A stretch of 64,000 nt of DNA from contig DAOSUR010000002.1 of the NCBI GenBank assembly GCA_035378985.1, positions 62,001 to 126,000 of the forward strand. The letters are read 5' to 3'. Numbering within the stretch: position 1 is the first letter of the stretch; each line of letters starts with the position of its first letter. Positions 1 to 9,641 of the stretch are shown one piece after another. The notes under the pieces are model-generated. The model did no database searches, was not told the origin of the DNA, and saw only the letters and a list, made by a program, of their open reading frames with translations. This DNA comes from Anaerohalosphaeraceae bacterium. GTDB taxonomy: Bacteria; Planctomycetota; Phycisphaerae; Sedimentisphaerales; Anaerohalosphaeraceae. A program made the position numbers and the translations under genes.

Positions 1-768
1 CTGGATATAGACCCGCACAATCTGGTCATGGTTTCGGGGATTGGTCAAGCCGCCAAACTGCCGCATTATTTCAACTGCCATTATTTCAACGGTCTGCATG
101 GGCGGGCGCTGCCGGCGGCGTTTGCGATTTCGGCCGTTAATCCGAATCTGACGGTCATCGCCGAAAGCGGCGACGGCGATATGTACGGCGAAGGCGGAAA
201 TCATTTTATTCATACCATTCGACGCAATCCCAACATCACCAATATCATTCATAACAATATGGTTTACGGGCTGACGAAAGGGCAGGCCTCCCCGACCAGT
301 CGGCGCGGCTTTAAAACCCCGGTTCAGCCGGCGGGCGTCATCAATGAGCCCTTTAATCCGCTGGCTGTGGCCATTGCGCTGGATGCCTCATTTGTCGCCC
401 GAACCTTTATCGGCGAGGCCGATCGCACCAAAGAAATCCTCAAACAAGCCATCCGGCATCCGGGATATGCTCTTGTCGATATCCTGCAGCCCTGTGTGAC
501 CTTTAACAAGATCAATACCTACCAGTGGTTTAAGGAGAACACATATTGGCTGGAAGATCACAATCCGCTCGATCGGCGGGCGGCTTTTTCCCGGGCGATT
601 GAAGAAAGTGAGGGAGGGAAACTTCCGCTGGGGATTTTTTACATCAATTCCAACAAGGTTCCCTACAACCAGGCCGCCGGGATTTATGAAACAGACACCC
701 GGCCGCTTTTCCAGCGTTCTGTGGACCTGGAGAAATTGAAGGGGCTTCTCCAAAGTTATATAGGATAA
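1..768 (+). CDS. 2-oxoacid:ferredoxin oxidoreductase, beta subunit (5'-truncated by window)
   Basis: This is the thiamine-diphosphate-binding subunit of a 2-oxoacid:ferredoxin oxidoreductase (KorB/PorB family), which decarboxylates 2-oxoacids such as pyruvate or 2-oxoglutarate to acyl-CoA while reducing ferredoxin. The reading frame is open from base 1, so the true start lies outside; 255 residues are visible and the family is usually about 280-300. The TPP/Mg motif GDGD sits near visible residue 57, followed about 27 residues later by [11 protein letters not shown] and SPTS, typical of the family. The N-terminal cysteine cluster expected for this subunit is off the window. The alpha subunit should lie just upstream. 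The exact substrate cannot be told from this fragment. The enzyme type suggests ferredoxin-based, probably anaerobic, metabolism. Confidence 0.9.
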   Translation: MDIDPHNLVMVSGIGQAAKLPHYFNCHYFNGLHGRALPAAFAISAVNPNLTVIAESGDGDMYGEGGNHFIHTIRRNPNITNIIHNNMVYGLTKGQASPTSRRGFKTPVQPAGVINEPFNPLAVAIALDASFVARTFIGEADRTKEILKQAIRHPGYALVDILQPCVTFNKINTYQWFKENTYWLEDHNPLDRRAAFSRAIEESEGGKLPLGIFYINSNKVPYNQAAGIYETDTRPLFQRSVDLEKLKGLLQSYIG

Positions 769-875
769 CGGGTTTCATATTGCGATTCGTTTTTCCTGAA
801 TAGCAGCGAACATGCCTTTGTTTTTTATGTAGAATATTTAGGACAAAGTTTGGTGTGTTAATCGGAGAAATTCCG

Positions 876-1895
876 ATGAAGATAGCCGTTTTCAGCAACA
901 AACCTTATACGGAACGTTCATTTCGGCAGGCCAATGAAGCCTTCGGCCACGAACTGGTCTTTTTTGAGGAGCGTCTGAATGCCGAGACGGTTTCCTTGGC
1001 GAACGGCAGCGGGGCGGTTTGTGTATTTGTCAATGATGAGCTCCATGCAGAAGTCATCAAGGCCCTGTCCGAACTGGGAGTGCAACTGATTGCCCTGCGC
1101 TGCGCCGGTTTCAATAACGTGGACCTGGCCGCAGCGGAAAAGTGGGGTCTGTCGGTCGTTCGTGTGCCCGCTTACTCGCCTTATGCGGTGGCGGAGCATA
1201 CCGTCGGGCTGATTTTGGCTCTGAATCGTCAGATTTATCGGGCGCATATGCGCGTCCGGGAGGGCAATTTTTCGCTGGAAGGTCTGCTGGGGTTTGATTT
1301 GCATGGGACAACGGCCGGGATTGTCGGCACCGGCAAAATCGGCTCTGTCGTGGCCCGCATCCTGAATGGGTTCGGGTGCATTCTGTATGCGTATGACCTT
1401 CAGCCCAATCCGGAATGTCTCGAACTGGGAGTCCGATATGTTTCCATGGATGATATTTATCGACTGTGCCGGATTATTACGCTGCATTGCCCCCTGACTC
1501 CGCAGACGTATCATTTGATTAATGCGGAGTCCATCGCCAAAATGCAGGATGGGGTAATGCTGATTAATACCAGCCGCGGGGCCCTGGTCGATACGCGAGC
1601 GGCCATCGAAGGCCTCAAAAGCGGCAAAATCGGTTATCTGGGGCTGGATGTTTATGAGGAGGAAGCAGACCTGTTTTTTGAGGACCTGTCCAACCAGATT
1701 ATTCAGGATGATGTCTTTGCCCGGCTGCTGATGTTTCCGAATGTGGTCGTAACCGGGCACCAGGCCTTTTTTACCCAAAACGCCCTGACGGCGATTGCGG
1801 AAACGACCCTGGCGAATGTATCGGCCTTTGAGCGGGGTGAATGCCAGAATATCGTGCTTTGCCAGAAGGTCGTCTGCCGCTACAAAGAATCCTGA
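876..1895 (+). CDS. ldhA: D-lactate dehydrogenase (2-hydroxyacid dehydrogenase family)
   Basis: A 339-residue NAD-dependent D-2-hydroxyacid dehydrogenase, most likely reducing pyruvate to D-lactate in the cytoplasm. The Rossmann motif GTGKIG is at residues 151-156. The catalytic trio is visible: Arg in NTSRGALVD (about 234), Glu in DVYEEE (about 262) and His in TGHQAF (about 295). Length fits the family. I chose ATG 876 over the upstream GTG 855 because GGAGA at 864-868 gives a Shine-Dalgarno sequence at proper distance and the protein then begins MKIAVFSNK, as in LdhA. It ends 8 nt from the convergent patB-like gene. D-lactate formation would serve as a fermentative electron sink beside the ferredoxin oxidoreductase. 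Other D-hydroxyacid substrates are possible. Confidence 0.9.
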   Translation: MKIAVFSNKPYTERSFRQANEAFGHELVFFEERLNAETVSLANGSGAVCVFVNDELHAEVIKALSELGVQLIALRCAGFNNVDLAAAEKWGLSVVRVPAYSPYAVAEHTVGLILALNRQIYRAHMRVREGNFSLEGLLGFDLHGTTAGIVGTGKIGSVVARILNGFGCILYAYDLQPNPECLELGVRYVSMDDIYRLCRIITLHCPLTPQTYHLINAESIAKMQDGVMLINTSRGALVDTRAAIEGLKSGKIGYLGLDVYEEEADLFFEDLSNQIIQDDVFARLLMFPNVVVTGHQAFFTQNALTAIAETTLANVSAFERGECQNIVLCQKVVCRYKES

Positions 1896-1903
1896 ACCGG
1901 TCT

Positions 1904-3073
1904 TTATATTGTATGATTGGAGACGGCTTTCCGGATTCGGTGCAGGGCTTCCTGAAGCCGGCTTTTCGGACAGGCAAAATTCAGCCGAACGTATCCCGGA
2001 CTGTCAAACTCCGCCCCGTCCGAAACTCCGACACCGGCCTCTTCAAAAAATTCCGCAGGATTAGACAGCCCCAGTCCCCGGCAGTCTATCCAGGCCAGAT
2101 ACGTTGCCTCCGGGGAGATTACGGACAAGCCGGGCAAAGCGTTGATGGTTTGACAGAGCAGGTCGCGATTGTTTCGGAGGTACTTGAGCAGACTGTCAAG
2201 CCATTCAGCCCCTTGGCGGTAGGCGGCGATGCAGGCTGTATATCCGAGCGGACCGACATGCGGAACGATTCCTCGCATTGCTCGTAGAAAACGGTGCCGA
2301 AGTTCCATGTTGGGTATCACGGCATAAGCACAGCCGAGCCCGGGCAGATTGAAGGTTTTGCTGGGCGAAGCCAGGGTGATGGTCTGCCGGGCGATTTCTG
2401 CCGATAGGGAGGCGGTTGGAATATGCCGGCTGGTTTCGTCCAAAATCAAATCCGCGTGTATTTCATCGGAGCACAGCAGCAGGTTTTTTCGCAGGCACAG
2501 GTCGGCCAGCTTTGTCAGTTCCTCCAGTTTCCAGATGCGTCCGACGGGATTGTGCGGATGGCAGAAAAGAAGGACCCGTGTCGCCGGGCTGATGGTTTGT
2601 TCCAGACGCTCAAAATCAATTTCATATCTGTCGGATGTTTTTCGAAGCGGGCATCGAAGAAGTTTTCTGCCGGAATTGAGAGGGGCTGTCAAAAAAGGGG
2701 GATAGACGGGTGTCAAAACGGCGACTTCTTCGTCGAGTTCCGCGAAAGCCCGGCAGACGACGTTCAATCCGCATACCAGACCCGGCAGCCAGACAATCCA
2801 TTCTTTTTGAATAGCCCATCCGTACCGGATTTGAAACCAAAGGCAGACGGATTCGGCGGCCTGCGGCGGGGCGGCGGCATAACCGAATATCCCGTGTTCG
2901 ACTCGTTTCCGGAGGGCTTCTAAAACGGCCGGCGGTGAGGGAAAATCCATATCCGCCACCCACATCGGAATCACATCACGTCCGGCATACCGGGCCCATT
3001 TGAGAGAGTCTGTTCCTCTCCGCTCGGGTGCATTGTCGAACGGGAAATCCTGTTTCTGTGAAGTCAAGGTCAT
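1904..3073 (-). CDS. patB: MalY/PatB-type PLP-dependent aminotransferase / C-S lyase
   Basis: A 389-residue fold-type I PLP enzyme of the MalY/PatB subgroup, known for cystathionine beta-lyase activity (cystathionine to homocysteine, pyruvate and ammonia). Diagnostic features are the N-terminal MWVADMDF (about 37-44), HNPVGR (about 174-179), SDEIHADL (about 202-209) and the PLP lysine in SPSKTFNLPGLG (Lys239). Start ATG at 3073 has only a weak Shine-Dalgarno (TGGGA). It is transcribed toward ldhA, with an 8-nt gap and no visible terminator between. The PIN-TRAM gene lies 17 nt upstream on the same strand, so the two may be co-transcribed. The specific physiological substrate is inferred from subgroup membership only. 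Confidence 0.88.
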   Translation of the reverse strand: MTLTSQKQDFPFDNAPERRGTDSLKWARYAGRDVIPMWVADMDFPSPPAVLEALRKRVEHGIFGYAAAPPQAAESVCLWFQIRYGWAIQKEWIVWLPGLVCGLNVVCRAFAELDEEVAVLTPVYPPFLTAPLNSGRKLLRCPLRKTSDRYEIDFERLEQTISPATRVLLFCHPHNPVGRIWKLEELTKLADLCLRKNLLLCSDEIHADLILDETSRHIPTASLSAEIARQTITLASPSKTFNLPGLGCAYAVIPNMELRHRFLRAMRGIVPHVGPLGYTACIAAYRQGAEWLDSLLKYLRNNRDLLCQTINALPGLSVISPEATYLAWIDCRGLGLSNPAEFFEEAGVGVSDGAEFDSPGYVRLNFACPKSRLQEALHRIRKAVSNHTI

Positions 3074-3090
3074 CCCATCGGCCTGAATGG

Positions 3091-4131
3091 TCAGGTATTG
3101 GCGGAAACAGCCCCGTTTTCAAACTTGCCGAAAATCATCCGTCCGGCGGACGTTTGAAGCGAACTAGTGACGGTAAAAGAGATGGTTTGGCCGATTTTGC
3201 TGTTGGCCCCCTCGACCACGACCATCGTGCCGTCATCCAGATAGCCGACGCCCTGCGTGGGTTCTTCTCCGAGTCGGATGATTTTGACCCGCATCGTTTC
3301 CCCGGGAAGCGTAACGGTCTTGAGGGCGTTGGCCAGGTCATTGATATTGATGACATCCACCCCTCGCAGCGTCGCCACCTTGTTCAGGTTGAAATCATTT
3401 GTGACCAGCCGGCCGTCGCAGTTTTTCGTGAAGGCAATCAGTTTCTGGTCCACGCCGGCGTTATCCTCAATTCCCGGCGGGGGTGTATCATCGATTTTTA
3501 CTTCGACAATTGTGCTGTTCTGGAGTTTGTTGAGCATGTCCAGGCCGCGCCGGCCGCGATTGCGCTTGATTTTTTCCGGAGAGTCCGCAATCAGCTGAAG
3601 CTCATTCAGGACAAACCGCGGAACAATCAGCGGGGCGTCAAACAGCTTTGTCTCCGCAATGTCGGCAATCCGCCCGTCGATGATGACGGAGGTATCCAAA
3701 ACCAAAGGACGCAACCCCTTTGTTTGTCGGGAAAACTCAATGTAGGGTATCACAAAACGAACGTCGTCTTTGGTGCGAATCACCAGACTGATTGTCAGAT
3801 AACAAATGCACACTCCCATCAGCCAGGTAACCATCTGGAGTGTGTCGGCTTCCAGCTTGAAAAAGAGCAGGTTGAGCATTTCCAGAACGCGAGACATGGC
3901 CCAACTGATGAGCATACCGACCAGGAGACCGAAGAAAATACCCGCCAGAGCGGAGAGGGTTTTTTTCGGGGTCAGCCATTCTACGAGAATTGCCAGGATT
4001 GTAACGACTAATCCGACGACAAAAACCTGAATATCCTGCGGGTTTCTGGCTGTGTTGTTCAGTCCAATCAGGAGGAATGATGTTGCTGTAATTAAGAACA
4101 GGACTCGAATGAATAATAATAATAGAAGCAT
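3091..4131 (-). CDS. Integral-membrane PIN-TRAM domain protein (YacL family)
   Basis: A 346-residue protein with about four N-terminal transmembrane segments (residues 1-120), a PIN-type nuclease domain (about 143-265) and a C-terminal TRAM domain (about 276-336), the architecture of Bacillus YacL. PIN acidic residues are visible: Asp in VLDTSVIIDG (about 146), Glu in VLNELQ (about 177), Asp in GVDQK (about 228) and Asp in TNDFN (about 246). The family is presumed to be a membrane-tethered RNase, but its target is not established. The start was moved to ATG 4131 because AAAGGG lies 6 nt upstream of it; the longer TTG start at 4146 would place that ribosome site inside the gene. It is divergent from the signalling gene at 4408. 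Confidence 0.88.
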   Translation of the reverse strand: MLLLLLFIRVLFLITATSFLLIGLNNTARNPQDIQVFVVGLVVTILAILVEWLTPKKTLSALAGIFFGLLVGMLISWAMSRVLEMLNLLFFKLEADTLQMVTWLMGVCICYLTISLVIRTKDDVRFVIPYIEFSRQTKGLRPLVLDTSVIIDGRIADIAETKLFDAPLIVPRFVLNELQLIADSPEKIKRNRGRRGLDMLNKLQNSTIVEVKIDDTPPPGIEDNAGVDQKLIAFTKNCDGRLVTNDFNLNKVATLRGVDVININDLANALKTVTLPGETMRVKIIRLGEEPTQGVGYLDDGTMVVVEGANSKIGQTISFTVTSSLQTSAGRMIFGKFENGAVSANT

Positions 4132-4407
4132 AAATAACCCTTTCAAGAATCAGAAGAAAGTTTAATAAAAATATCCGGAATTATTATCAATTATCGGCAG
4201 TATATCCCAAGTACTTTTCAAAAACAACAAACAGGTTTCCCATCTTTTCCTTCCGGGCAAAGGTTATAGGACGTCCATAAAGGCAAAAGGTGATACAGTT
4301 TACGGACAAATATCCCCAAAAAACTAATTAAGGCCCTGAGCAAAATAGTCGAATTCACGAATAGATTCATCTGCGGAAGAGTGTTACAGGTTCAGGAGTG
4401 TCAAAAG

Positions 4408-5655
4408 ATGAGTATAATGAAAACTCCGGTTGAGATTCGAACCTTCTTTCAGAAAGTCATAGAGGATAATCATTCCCGCGCCGAGCAGCAGGGGGTGGTT
4501 TTGTCGCTCGAAATGGAGGAGGATGTTCCGCAGAGTTTTTCCACAGATCAGGTCAAACTTACTCAAGCGCTGAACGCCTTGATTCAGCAGGCACTGATTC
4601 GCACCCAACAGGGTACGGTAACGGTTCGTGTACAGAGAAGCCAGGGGCAGGTGAAGATTTCGGTGGAGGATACCGGCTGGCAGCCCACTTCGGAAAGTAT
4701 TCAGTCGGTTCTGGACCCCAAAACCTCCGCCAGCGTATGGGGGCGAGATGAAAAGCTGTCGCAAATTGCGATGCCGCTGCGGCTTAGTGCGAAGTTCATT
4801 GGGCTCTTAGGCGGACGGCTGGAGATGACGCCTTCGCAGGAAGGGCATACTTGTTTTTCTTTTGTGATTTCCGAATCGGGTTCCCAGTCCTCTTCATCTT
4901 CGGAAGTTCAGAAACAGACCTCCGACAGCCGGCCGAAGGAAACACACATTGCTTCCGATACCGCTCGTGTTCTTCTGGTAGATGATGTTCAGGAAAACAG
5001 GGCATTGCTGGAAGTGCTTCTGAAAAAGATGGGGTGCGTCTGTTCTCAATGCTCCAACGGTCAGGAAGCGGTGGAGCTGTGCCGGAAAGAAAAGTTTGAT
5101 TTGATCCTGATGGACCTCCAGATGCCGATTCTGGATGGTTTTGAGGCGATTCGTCAGATTCGAGCTGATTCGTTCAATCAGAAAACCCCCATTCTGGCTA
5201 TGACGGCTTCCGGACAAAAAGGGGATGACTTGAAGGCCCTTGATGCGGGGTGCAATGACTGTCTTGGCAAACCCATCAGCCGGGAACGGCTCCAGCGAAA
5301 AGTCTGGCGGCTGCTGGCTCAGCAAAAGCAGCTGAAAGCGGCCGAATCGGGCGGCGAAATCCTTTCGTTCCTTGAGGGAGACCCGGATTATCAAAAGGCC
5401 GTGGAGACCTTTGTTGAAAATCTGCCGGCCAAGATTGAGGAGATGCGTAAGGCCTTTGAGAAGAGGGACTGGAAAGATTTGGCCTTTAAGGCCCATGCCC
5501 TAAAGGGGTTAGGCGGCTTTGCGGGCTTTCCGGTCTTTACGGAAAAGGCCAAAGACCTGGAGGAGACGGTTAAGGCCGAGGATATCCAGCGAATCGCCCA
5601 GCAGCTGGATGAAATGGTGCAGCTTTGCTTGCGGACCCGCCTGCAGAACAAATAA
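4408..5655 (+). CDS. ATPase-like / receiver / HPt signalling protein
   Basis: A 415-residue phosphorelay protein. Residues about 5-155 resemble a histidine-kinase ATP-binding domain: DQVKLTQAL near 47 corresponds to the N box and VEDTG near 86 to the G1 box, but the usual asparagine of the N box is replaced (LNALIQQAL). No DHp/HisKA helix with a phosphorylatable histidine precedes it. A standard receiver domain follows (about 186-305, phospho-acceptor Asp236 in LMDLQMP, Lys in GKPIS). A C-terminal HPt domain carries His363 in KAHALKGLGG. It could relay phosphate from a separate kinase or act as a phosphorylation sink; autokinase activity seems unlikely. ATG 4408 is preceded by GGAG at proper spacing. 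The gene ends in a strong intrinsic terminator at 5681. Confidence 0.85.
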   Translation: MSIMKTPVEIRTFFQKVIEDNHSRAEQQGVVLSLEMEEDVPQSFSTDQVKLTQALNALIQQALIRTQQGTVTVRVQRSQGQVKISVEDTGWQPTSESIQSVLDPKTSASVWGRDEKLSQIAMPLRLSAKFIGLLGGRLEMTPSQEGHTCFSFVISESGSQSSSSSEVQKQTSDSRPKETHIASDTARVLLVDDVQENRALLEVLLKKMGCVCSQCSNGQEAVELCRKEKFDLILMDLQMPILDGFEAIRQIRADSFNQKTPILAMTASGQKGDDLKALDAGCNDCLGKPISRERLQRKVWRLLAQQKQLKAAESGGEILSFLEGDPDYQKAVETFVENLPAKIEEMRKAFEKRDWKDLAFKAHALKGLGGFAGFPVFTEKAKDLEETVKAEDIQRIAQQLDEMVQLCLRTRLQNK

Positions 5656-5680
5656 AACCTTTCTCTTTTTTTTCTGAACG

Positions 5681-5710
5681 AAAGGGACTTGTGAAAAGTC
5701 CCTTTTTTGT
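5681..5710 (+). terminator. Intrinsic terminator after the receiver/HPt gene
   Basis: A 10-bp stem (AAAGGGACTT pairing with AAGTCCCTTT) around a 5-nt loop, running straight into TTTTTT. It starts 25 nt after the stop codon at 5655 and separates this gene from clpB. Confidence 0.9.
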
Positions 5711-5860
5711 GCGCCTCATTTCTTTTCTGCCAAAATGGCAGGCAAGCCCAAAGGCGTTGTGTTTGTAAGTGTCTTATTATTCGAACTTTATGTGTTGCTT
5801 TGGTTTGGGCACAGCGTTTGCTCTTTTCTTTCTTCAACTGTAAGGAAAGGAAGGGAGTTT

Positions 5861-8455
5861 ATGAAATTCGATAAGTTTACACTCAAGGCACAGGAAGCAT
5901 TGGCGACATCCCAGCAGGTGGCGATGGCCCGTTCCCATACGGTTCTTTCGCCGCTGCATCTGCTCTTTGCACTGCTTTCTGACGAGGAGGGAATGGTGCC
6001 TTTGATTTTGAAAAAAATCGGCAGCCGGCTTGACCGGATTCGTCAGATGACGGAAAGTGAAATGAATCGTCTGCCCAAAGGTAAGGTCTCCGGGCAGATT
6101 CTGCCGGATTCGGCCTATCAGCAGGTTATCCTCGATGCGCAAAATCGAGCCGACAGGATGGGGGATGAATATCTGAGCACAGAACATTTGCTGCTTGCCC
6201 TGGCGGATATTCAGAGTGATGCCAAGGAGATTTTGTCTGTGAATTCTATTACTCCCCAGGCCGTTGAAAAGGCCTTAAAAGAGATTCGGGGGGATCGGAA
6301 GGTGACAGACGACAATCCCGAAAGTAAATATCAGGCCCTGGAGCGGTTCGGCATTGATTTGGTTGAACTGGCCCGCAAAGGCAAGCTGGACCCGGTCATC
6401 GGAAGGGATGAGGAGATTCGCCGCTGTATGCAGGTGCTGAATCGGCGGACTAAGAACAACCCGGTCCTGATTGGGGAGCCGGGGGTTGGAAAAACGGCGA
6501 TTATAGAGGGATTAGCCCAGCGGATTGTGGCCGGCGATGTGCCTGCCGGACTGAAAGACAAACGCATCATTGCGCTGGATATGGGGGCGTTGGTTGCCGG
6601 AACCAAATTCCGCGGAGAATTTGAAGAGCGGTTCAAAGCGGTTCTCAAAGAGGTCATCGATTCGCAGGGCCGCATCATCCTGTTTATCGACGAACTGCAT
6701 ACGATTGTCGGTGCGGGCAGGGCCGAAGGGTCTGTCGATGCGGGCAATCTTCTGAAACCCTCTTTGGCTCGGGGGGAACTGCGCTGCATCGGGGCCACAA
6801 CGCTGGACGAATACCGCAAATACATCGAAAAAGACGCAGCGCTGGAACGGCGATTCCAGCCGGTGATGGTGGACCCGCCGACGGTTGAAGAAACGATTGC
6901 TATCCTGCGGGGCCTTAAGGACCGGTATGATGCTCACCATGGCGTGCGGATTGCGGATGCGGCGCTGGTGGCGGCGGCGACGCTGTCGAACCGGTATATT
7001 TCCGACCGGTTTTTGCCGGATAAAGCCATCGATTTGGTCGATGAGGCCGCCTCCCGTCTGCGGATTGAGAATGATTCCCTGCCTTCGGAGCTGGATTCCA
7101 TCCGACGGAAAATTATGCAGCTGGAAATTGAGCGTCAGGCCCTGAAGAAGGAAACCGATGAGACCAGTCGGCGTCAGCTCGAAAAAACCGAAAAGCAGCT
7201 GGCGGAGCTGAAGGCCCAGGATGCGGAACTGACGGCTCGCTGGGAGTCTGAAAAGGGGGTCATTGAGCGAGTCAAAAAACTCAAAGAACAGATTGCCGCC
7301 GCACAGGCGGAATTTGAAGAAGCCCAGCGGCGGGGGGATTTGGAAAAGGCGGCTCGCTTAAAATATGAGACCATTCTCGGTCTTCGAAAGCAGCTTTCGG
7401 ATGCGGAGGAAAAACTGGCCAAAGCCAACGGTTCTTCAATGATTCGCAACGAAGTGACGGAAGAGCATATCGCTCAGGTGGTCAGCAAGTGGACAGGGAT
7501 TCCGGTTTCCCGTCTGATGGCCGGACAGCGTCAGCGTCTGATGAAAATGGAGGAGGAAATCCGGCAGCGCGTCGTCGGACAGGAGGAGGCAGTTTCGGCC
7601 ATCTGCAATGCCGTCCGGCGCAATCGTGCCGGTCTGGGGGACCCGAACCGACCCATCGGGGTTTTCCTGTTCCTGGGGCCCACGGGGGTTGGAAAAACCG
7701 AGCTGGCCAAAGCGCTGGCGGAGTTTCTGTTCAATGATCCCAACAGCATGATTCGGATTGATATGAGCGAGTTTATGGAGCCGCATTCGGTAGCCCGTCT
7801 GATTGGGGCTCCCCCCGGGTATGTCGGTTATGAAGAGGGCGGACGGCTGACGGAGGCCGTGCGGCGAAAACCCTATTCGGTTGTGCTGCTGGATGAAATC
7901 GAAAAAGCCCATCCGGATGTCTTTAATGTGCTGCTGCAGGTCTTTGATGACGGGCGTCTGACGGACGGAAAGGGCCGGACAGTCGATTTCAAGAATACCG
8001 TGATTATTATGACCAGTAATTTCGCCAGCCAGCAGATTCTGCAGCTGACGGAAGAACAGGGGGCGGATTGGGAAATTGAGGCCCATGTCAAAGATGCCCT
8101 GAAAAAATACTTCAAACCGGAGTTTCTGAACCGGATTGATGAGATTATCATCTTCCATATGCTTCAGCGGGAGCATCTGAAGCAGATTGTGGACATTCAG
8201 CTGCGGTATCTGGCCGAGCGGCTCAAAGGCCGGAATCTGGAGGTGGAATTCACGGAGGCCGCTAAGCAGCTGCTGATGGACGAGGGCTACGAGCCGTCCT
8301 TCGGGGCTCGTCCGCTCAAACGCGTGATTCAGCAGCGTCTGGAAAACCCGCTGGCGGCGGAGTTGATTGCGGGCAAATTTAATGAAGGGGACAAAATCCG
8401 CATTGATGCCGACGGCCGTCATTTCCGGTTTGAGAAAATCGCCGCGGCGGCCTAA
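5861..8455 (+). CDS. clpB: ATP-dependent disaggregase ClpB
   Basis: An 864-residue Hsp100 chaperone that works with DnaK/DnaJ/GrpE to rescue aggregated proteins in the cytoplasm. Domains in order: Clp N-terminal double repeat (about 1-145), first AAA+ with Walker A GEPGVGKT (about 205) and Walker B LFIDELH, coiled-coil middle domain (about 405-525), second AAA+ with [12 protein letters not shown] (about 606) and [11 protein letters not shown], and the C-terminal D2-small domain with [10 protein letters not shown]. The frame is open upstream to 5735, but ATG 5861, preceded by AAGGAAGGGAG, gives the normal ClpB length and the usual start MKFDKFT. I looked for a CIRCE element in 5711-5860 and saw none. 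It converges on the quinone oxidoreductase gene with a 5-nt gap. Confidence 0.97.
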   Translation: MKFDKFTLKAQEALATSQQVAMARSHTVLSPLHLLFALLSDEEGMVPLILKKIGSRLDRIRQMTESEMNRLPKGKVSGQILPDSAYQQVILDAQNRADRMGDEYLSTEHLLLALADIQSDAKEILSVNSITPQAVEKALKEIRGDRKVTDDNPESKYQALERFGIDLVELARKGKLDPVIGRDEEIRRCMQVLNRRTKNNPVLIGEPGVGKTAIIEGLAQRIVAGDVPAGLKDKRIIALDMGALVAGTKFRGEFEERFKAVLKEVIDSQGRIILFIDELHTIVGAGRAEGSVDAGNLLKPSLARGELRCIGATTLDEYRKYIEKDAALERRFQPVMVDPPTVEETIAILRGLKDRYDAHHGVRIADAALVAAATLSNRYISDRFLPDKAIDLVDEAASRLRIENDSLPSELDSIRRKIMQLEIERQALKKETDETSRRQLEKTEKQLAELKAQDAELTARWESEKGVIERVKKLKEQIAAAQAEFEEAQRRGDLEKAARLKYETILGLRKQLSDAEEKLAKANGSSMIRNEVTEEHIAQVVSKWTGIPVSRLMAGQRQRLMKMEEEIRQRVVGQEEAVSAICNAVRRNRAGLGDPNRPIGVFLFLGPTGVGKTELAKALAEFLFNDPNSMIRIDMSEFMEPHSVARLIGAPPGYVGYEEGGRLTEAVRRKPYSVVLLDEIEKAHPDVFNVLLQVFDDGRLTDGKGRTVDFKNTVIIMTSNFASQQILQLTEEQGADWEIEAHVKDALKKYFKPEFLNRIDEIIIFHMLQREHLKQIVDIQLRYLAERLKGRNLEVEFTEAAKQLLMDEGYEPSFGARPLKRVIQQRLENPLAAELIAGKFNEGDKIRIDADGRHFRFEKIAAAA

Positions 8456-8460
8456 GCCGG

Positions 8461-9417
8461 TCAGGGCAAAAGGATGATTTTTCCCAGATGGGCGGATTCG
8501 AGAATCTGCCGATGGGCCGTCGGTGCTTCTTCCAGAGGCAGCCGCGAGGCAATGACCGGTTTTATCTTGCCCTGGAGTAATGCCTTTTCAAGGCCCGCAT
8601 AAATCTCGTGTGATTCTTCGGCGGAGGCGTTCATCAGCATCAGACCGTGAAGGTTGAGTTCTTTGGACATGGCCTTGCGGGGGTCGATTTCGATGCGTCC
8701 GCGTGAGCCGATGATTACCAATCGGCCGCCTTTGGCCATGATTTCCATATCCCGGTCCAGATTGACGTTGGCCAGCATTTCCAGCACAATATCCACTCCG
8801 CCGGTCAGGTCGAGAATTTTCTCAAAATGACCGGGGTCATTGTGGTCGAAAACGTATTGAGCCCCCTGTTGGAGGACCAGCTGCCGGCCTTTTTCCGTAC
8901 CGGCGGTTCCAATCACCTGCAGGCCTGCCGAAACGGCTAACTGGACCGCCGCAATGCCCACTCCGCCGCTGGCCCCGTGAATCAGGACCCATTGGCCGCT
9001 GACTCCTTGAGCCCGCTGAAACAGGGCCCGCCAGGCCGTTCCGTATGGGATGCCGAGAGCGGCCCCCTCTTCGAAGGAGACGGAGTCAGGCAGGGGATGA
9101 AGATGTTTGGGCAGACAGAGGGTCTGCTGGGCATAAGTGCCGCTCAGGGAGCCCGATGTGTAAACCCGCCGGCCGGGTTGGAAAAGACCGGCCTCCGGGC
9201 CGACTTCCAGCACGACCCCCGCCGCATCAAAGCCCGGAGTAAAGGGCAGCTCTTTTTTTATGGGGTAACTGCCGGAACGGATATAGGTGTCCACCGGATT
9301 GACTCCGACGGCCCTGACCTCTATCAGAATTTGTTCCCCAGCGGGGCGGAGAGCAGGAACCTCTTCTATCTGCATCACTTCCGGAGGTCCACATTGATGA
9401 ATCCGAACAGCTTTCAT
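8461..9417 (-). CDS. Zinc-independent quinone oxidoreductase (zeta-crystallin-like MDR)
   Basis: A 318-residue medium-chain dehydrogenase/reductase of the quinone oxidoreductase type, expected to reduce quinones or enones with NADPH in the cytoplasm. Family landmarks: N-terminal MKAVRIHQCGPPEVM, the substrate-side motif VNPVDTYIRSG (about 39-49), and the nucleotide motif HGASGGVGIAAVQLA (about 144-158). The catalytic-zinc cysteine and histidine ligands of alcohol dehydrogenases are absent, as in this subgroup. ATG 9417 begins the gene; it is divergent from the large glycoside operon across a 224-nt AT-rich region. The actual substrate is unknown. Confidence 0.88.
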   Translation of the reverse strand: MKAVRIHQCGPPEVMQIEEVPALRPAGEQILIEVRAVGVNPVDTYIRSGSYPIKKELPFTPGFDAAGVVLEVGPEAGLFQPGRRVYTSGSLSGTYAQQTLCLPKHLHPLPDSVSFEEGAALGIPYGTAWRALFQRAQGVSGQWVLIHGASGGVGIAAVQLAVSAGLQVIGTAGTEKGRQLVLQQGAQYVFDHNDPGHFEKILDLTGGVDIVLEMLANVNLDRDMEIMAKGGRLVIIGSRGRIEIDPRKAMSKELNLHGLMLMNASAEESHEIYAGLEKALLQGKIKPVIASRLPLEEAPTAHRQILESAHLGKIILLP

Positions 9418-9476
9418 GACAGACAGTTATAGCAAAGCGAGGCGATTTTGTAAATTTTTTTGCGGGATCCCTTGAC

Positions 9477-9555
9477 TCAATTATTTCTAATTGCTTAAGG
9501 CATCAATAATTAAAGGATGGCAAAAACCTTGTTTTTGCGGGTAATTAGAAATTGA
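9477..9555. promoter_or_regulatory. Nested inverted repeats in the promoter region of the glycoside operon
   Basis: The divergent gap 9418-9641 is AT-rich and contains two nested symmetries. The outer arms are TCAATTATTTCTAATT (9477-9492) and AATTAGAAATTGA (9543-9555), which match as inverted repeats apart from one extra base. Inside lies a perfect 8-bp hairpin, GCAAAAAC / GTTTTTGC (9520-9538). A possible -35 element, TTGACT (9472-9477), touches the left arm but I see no convincing -10 partner. The arrangement fits an operator, but no regulator gene is adjacent, so this is a suggestion only. Confidence 0.4.
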
Positions 9556-9641
9556 TGGTTTAAAAAATTGTCCAAATATGTTAGAAAACCCCTGATGAAA
9601 AGTCGTTTAATATATAGAAACGGCATTTGAAAGGAGACAAT

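Noticed and set aside
5711..5860. Possible CIRCE or heat-shock operator in front of clpB.
   Set aside because: I looked for the TTAGCACTC/GAGTGCTAA inverted repeat and a heat-shock-type promoter and saw neither.
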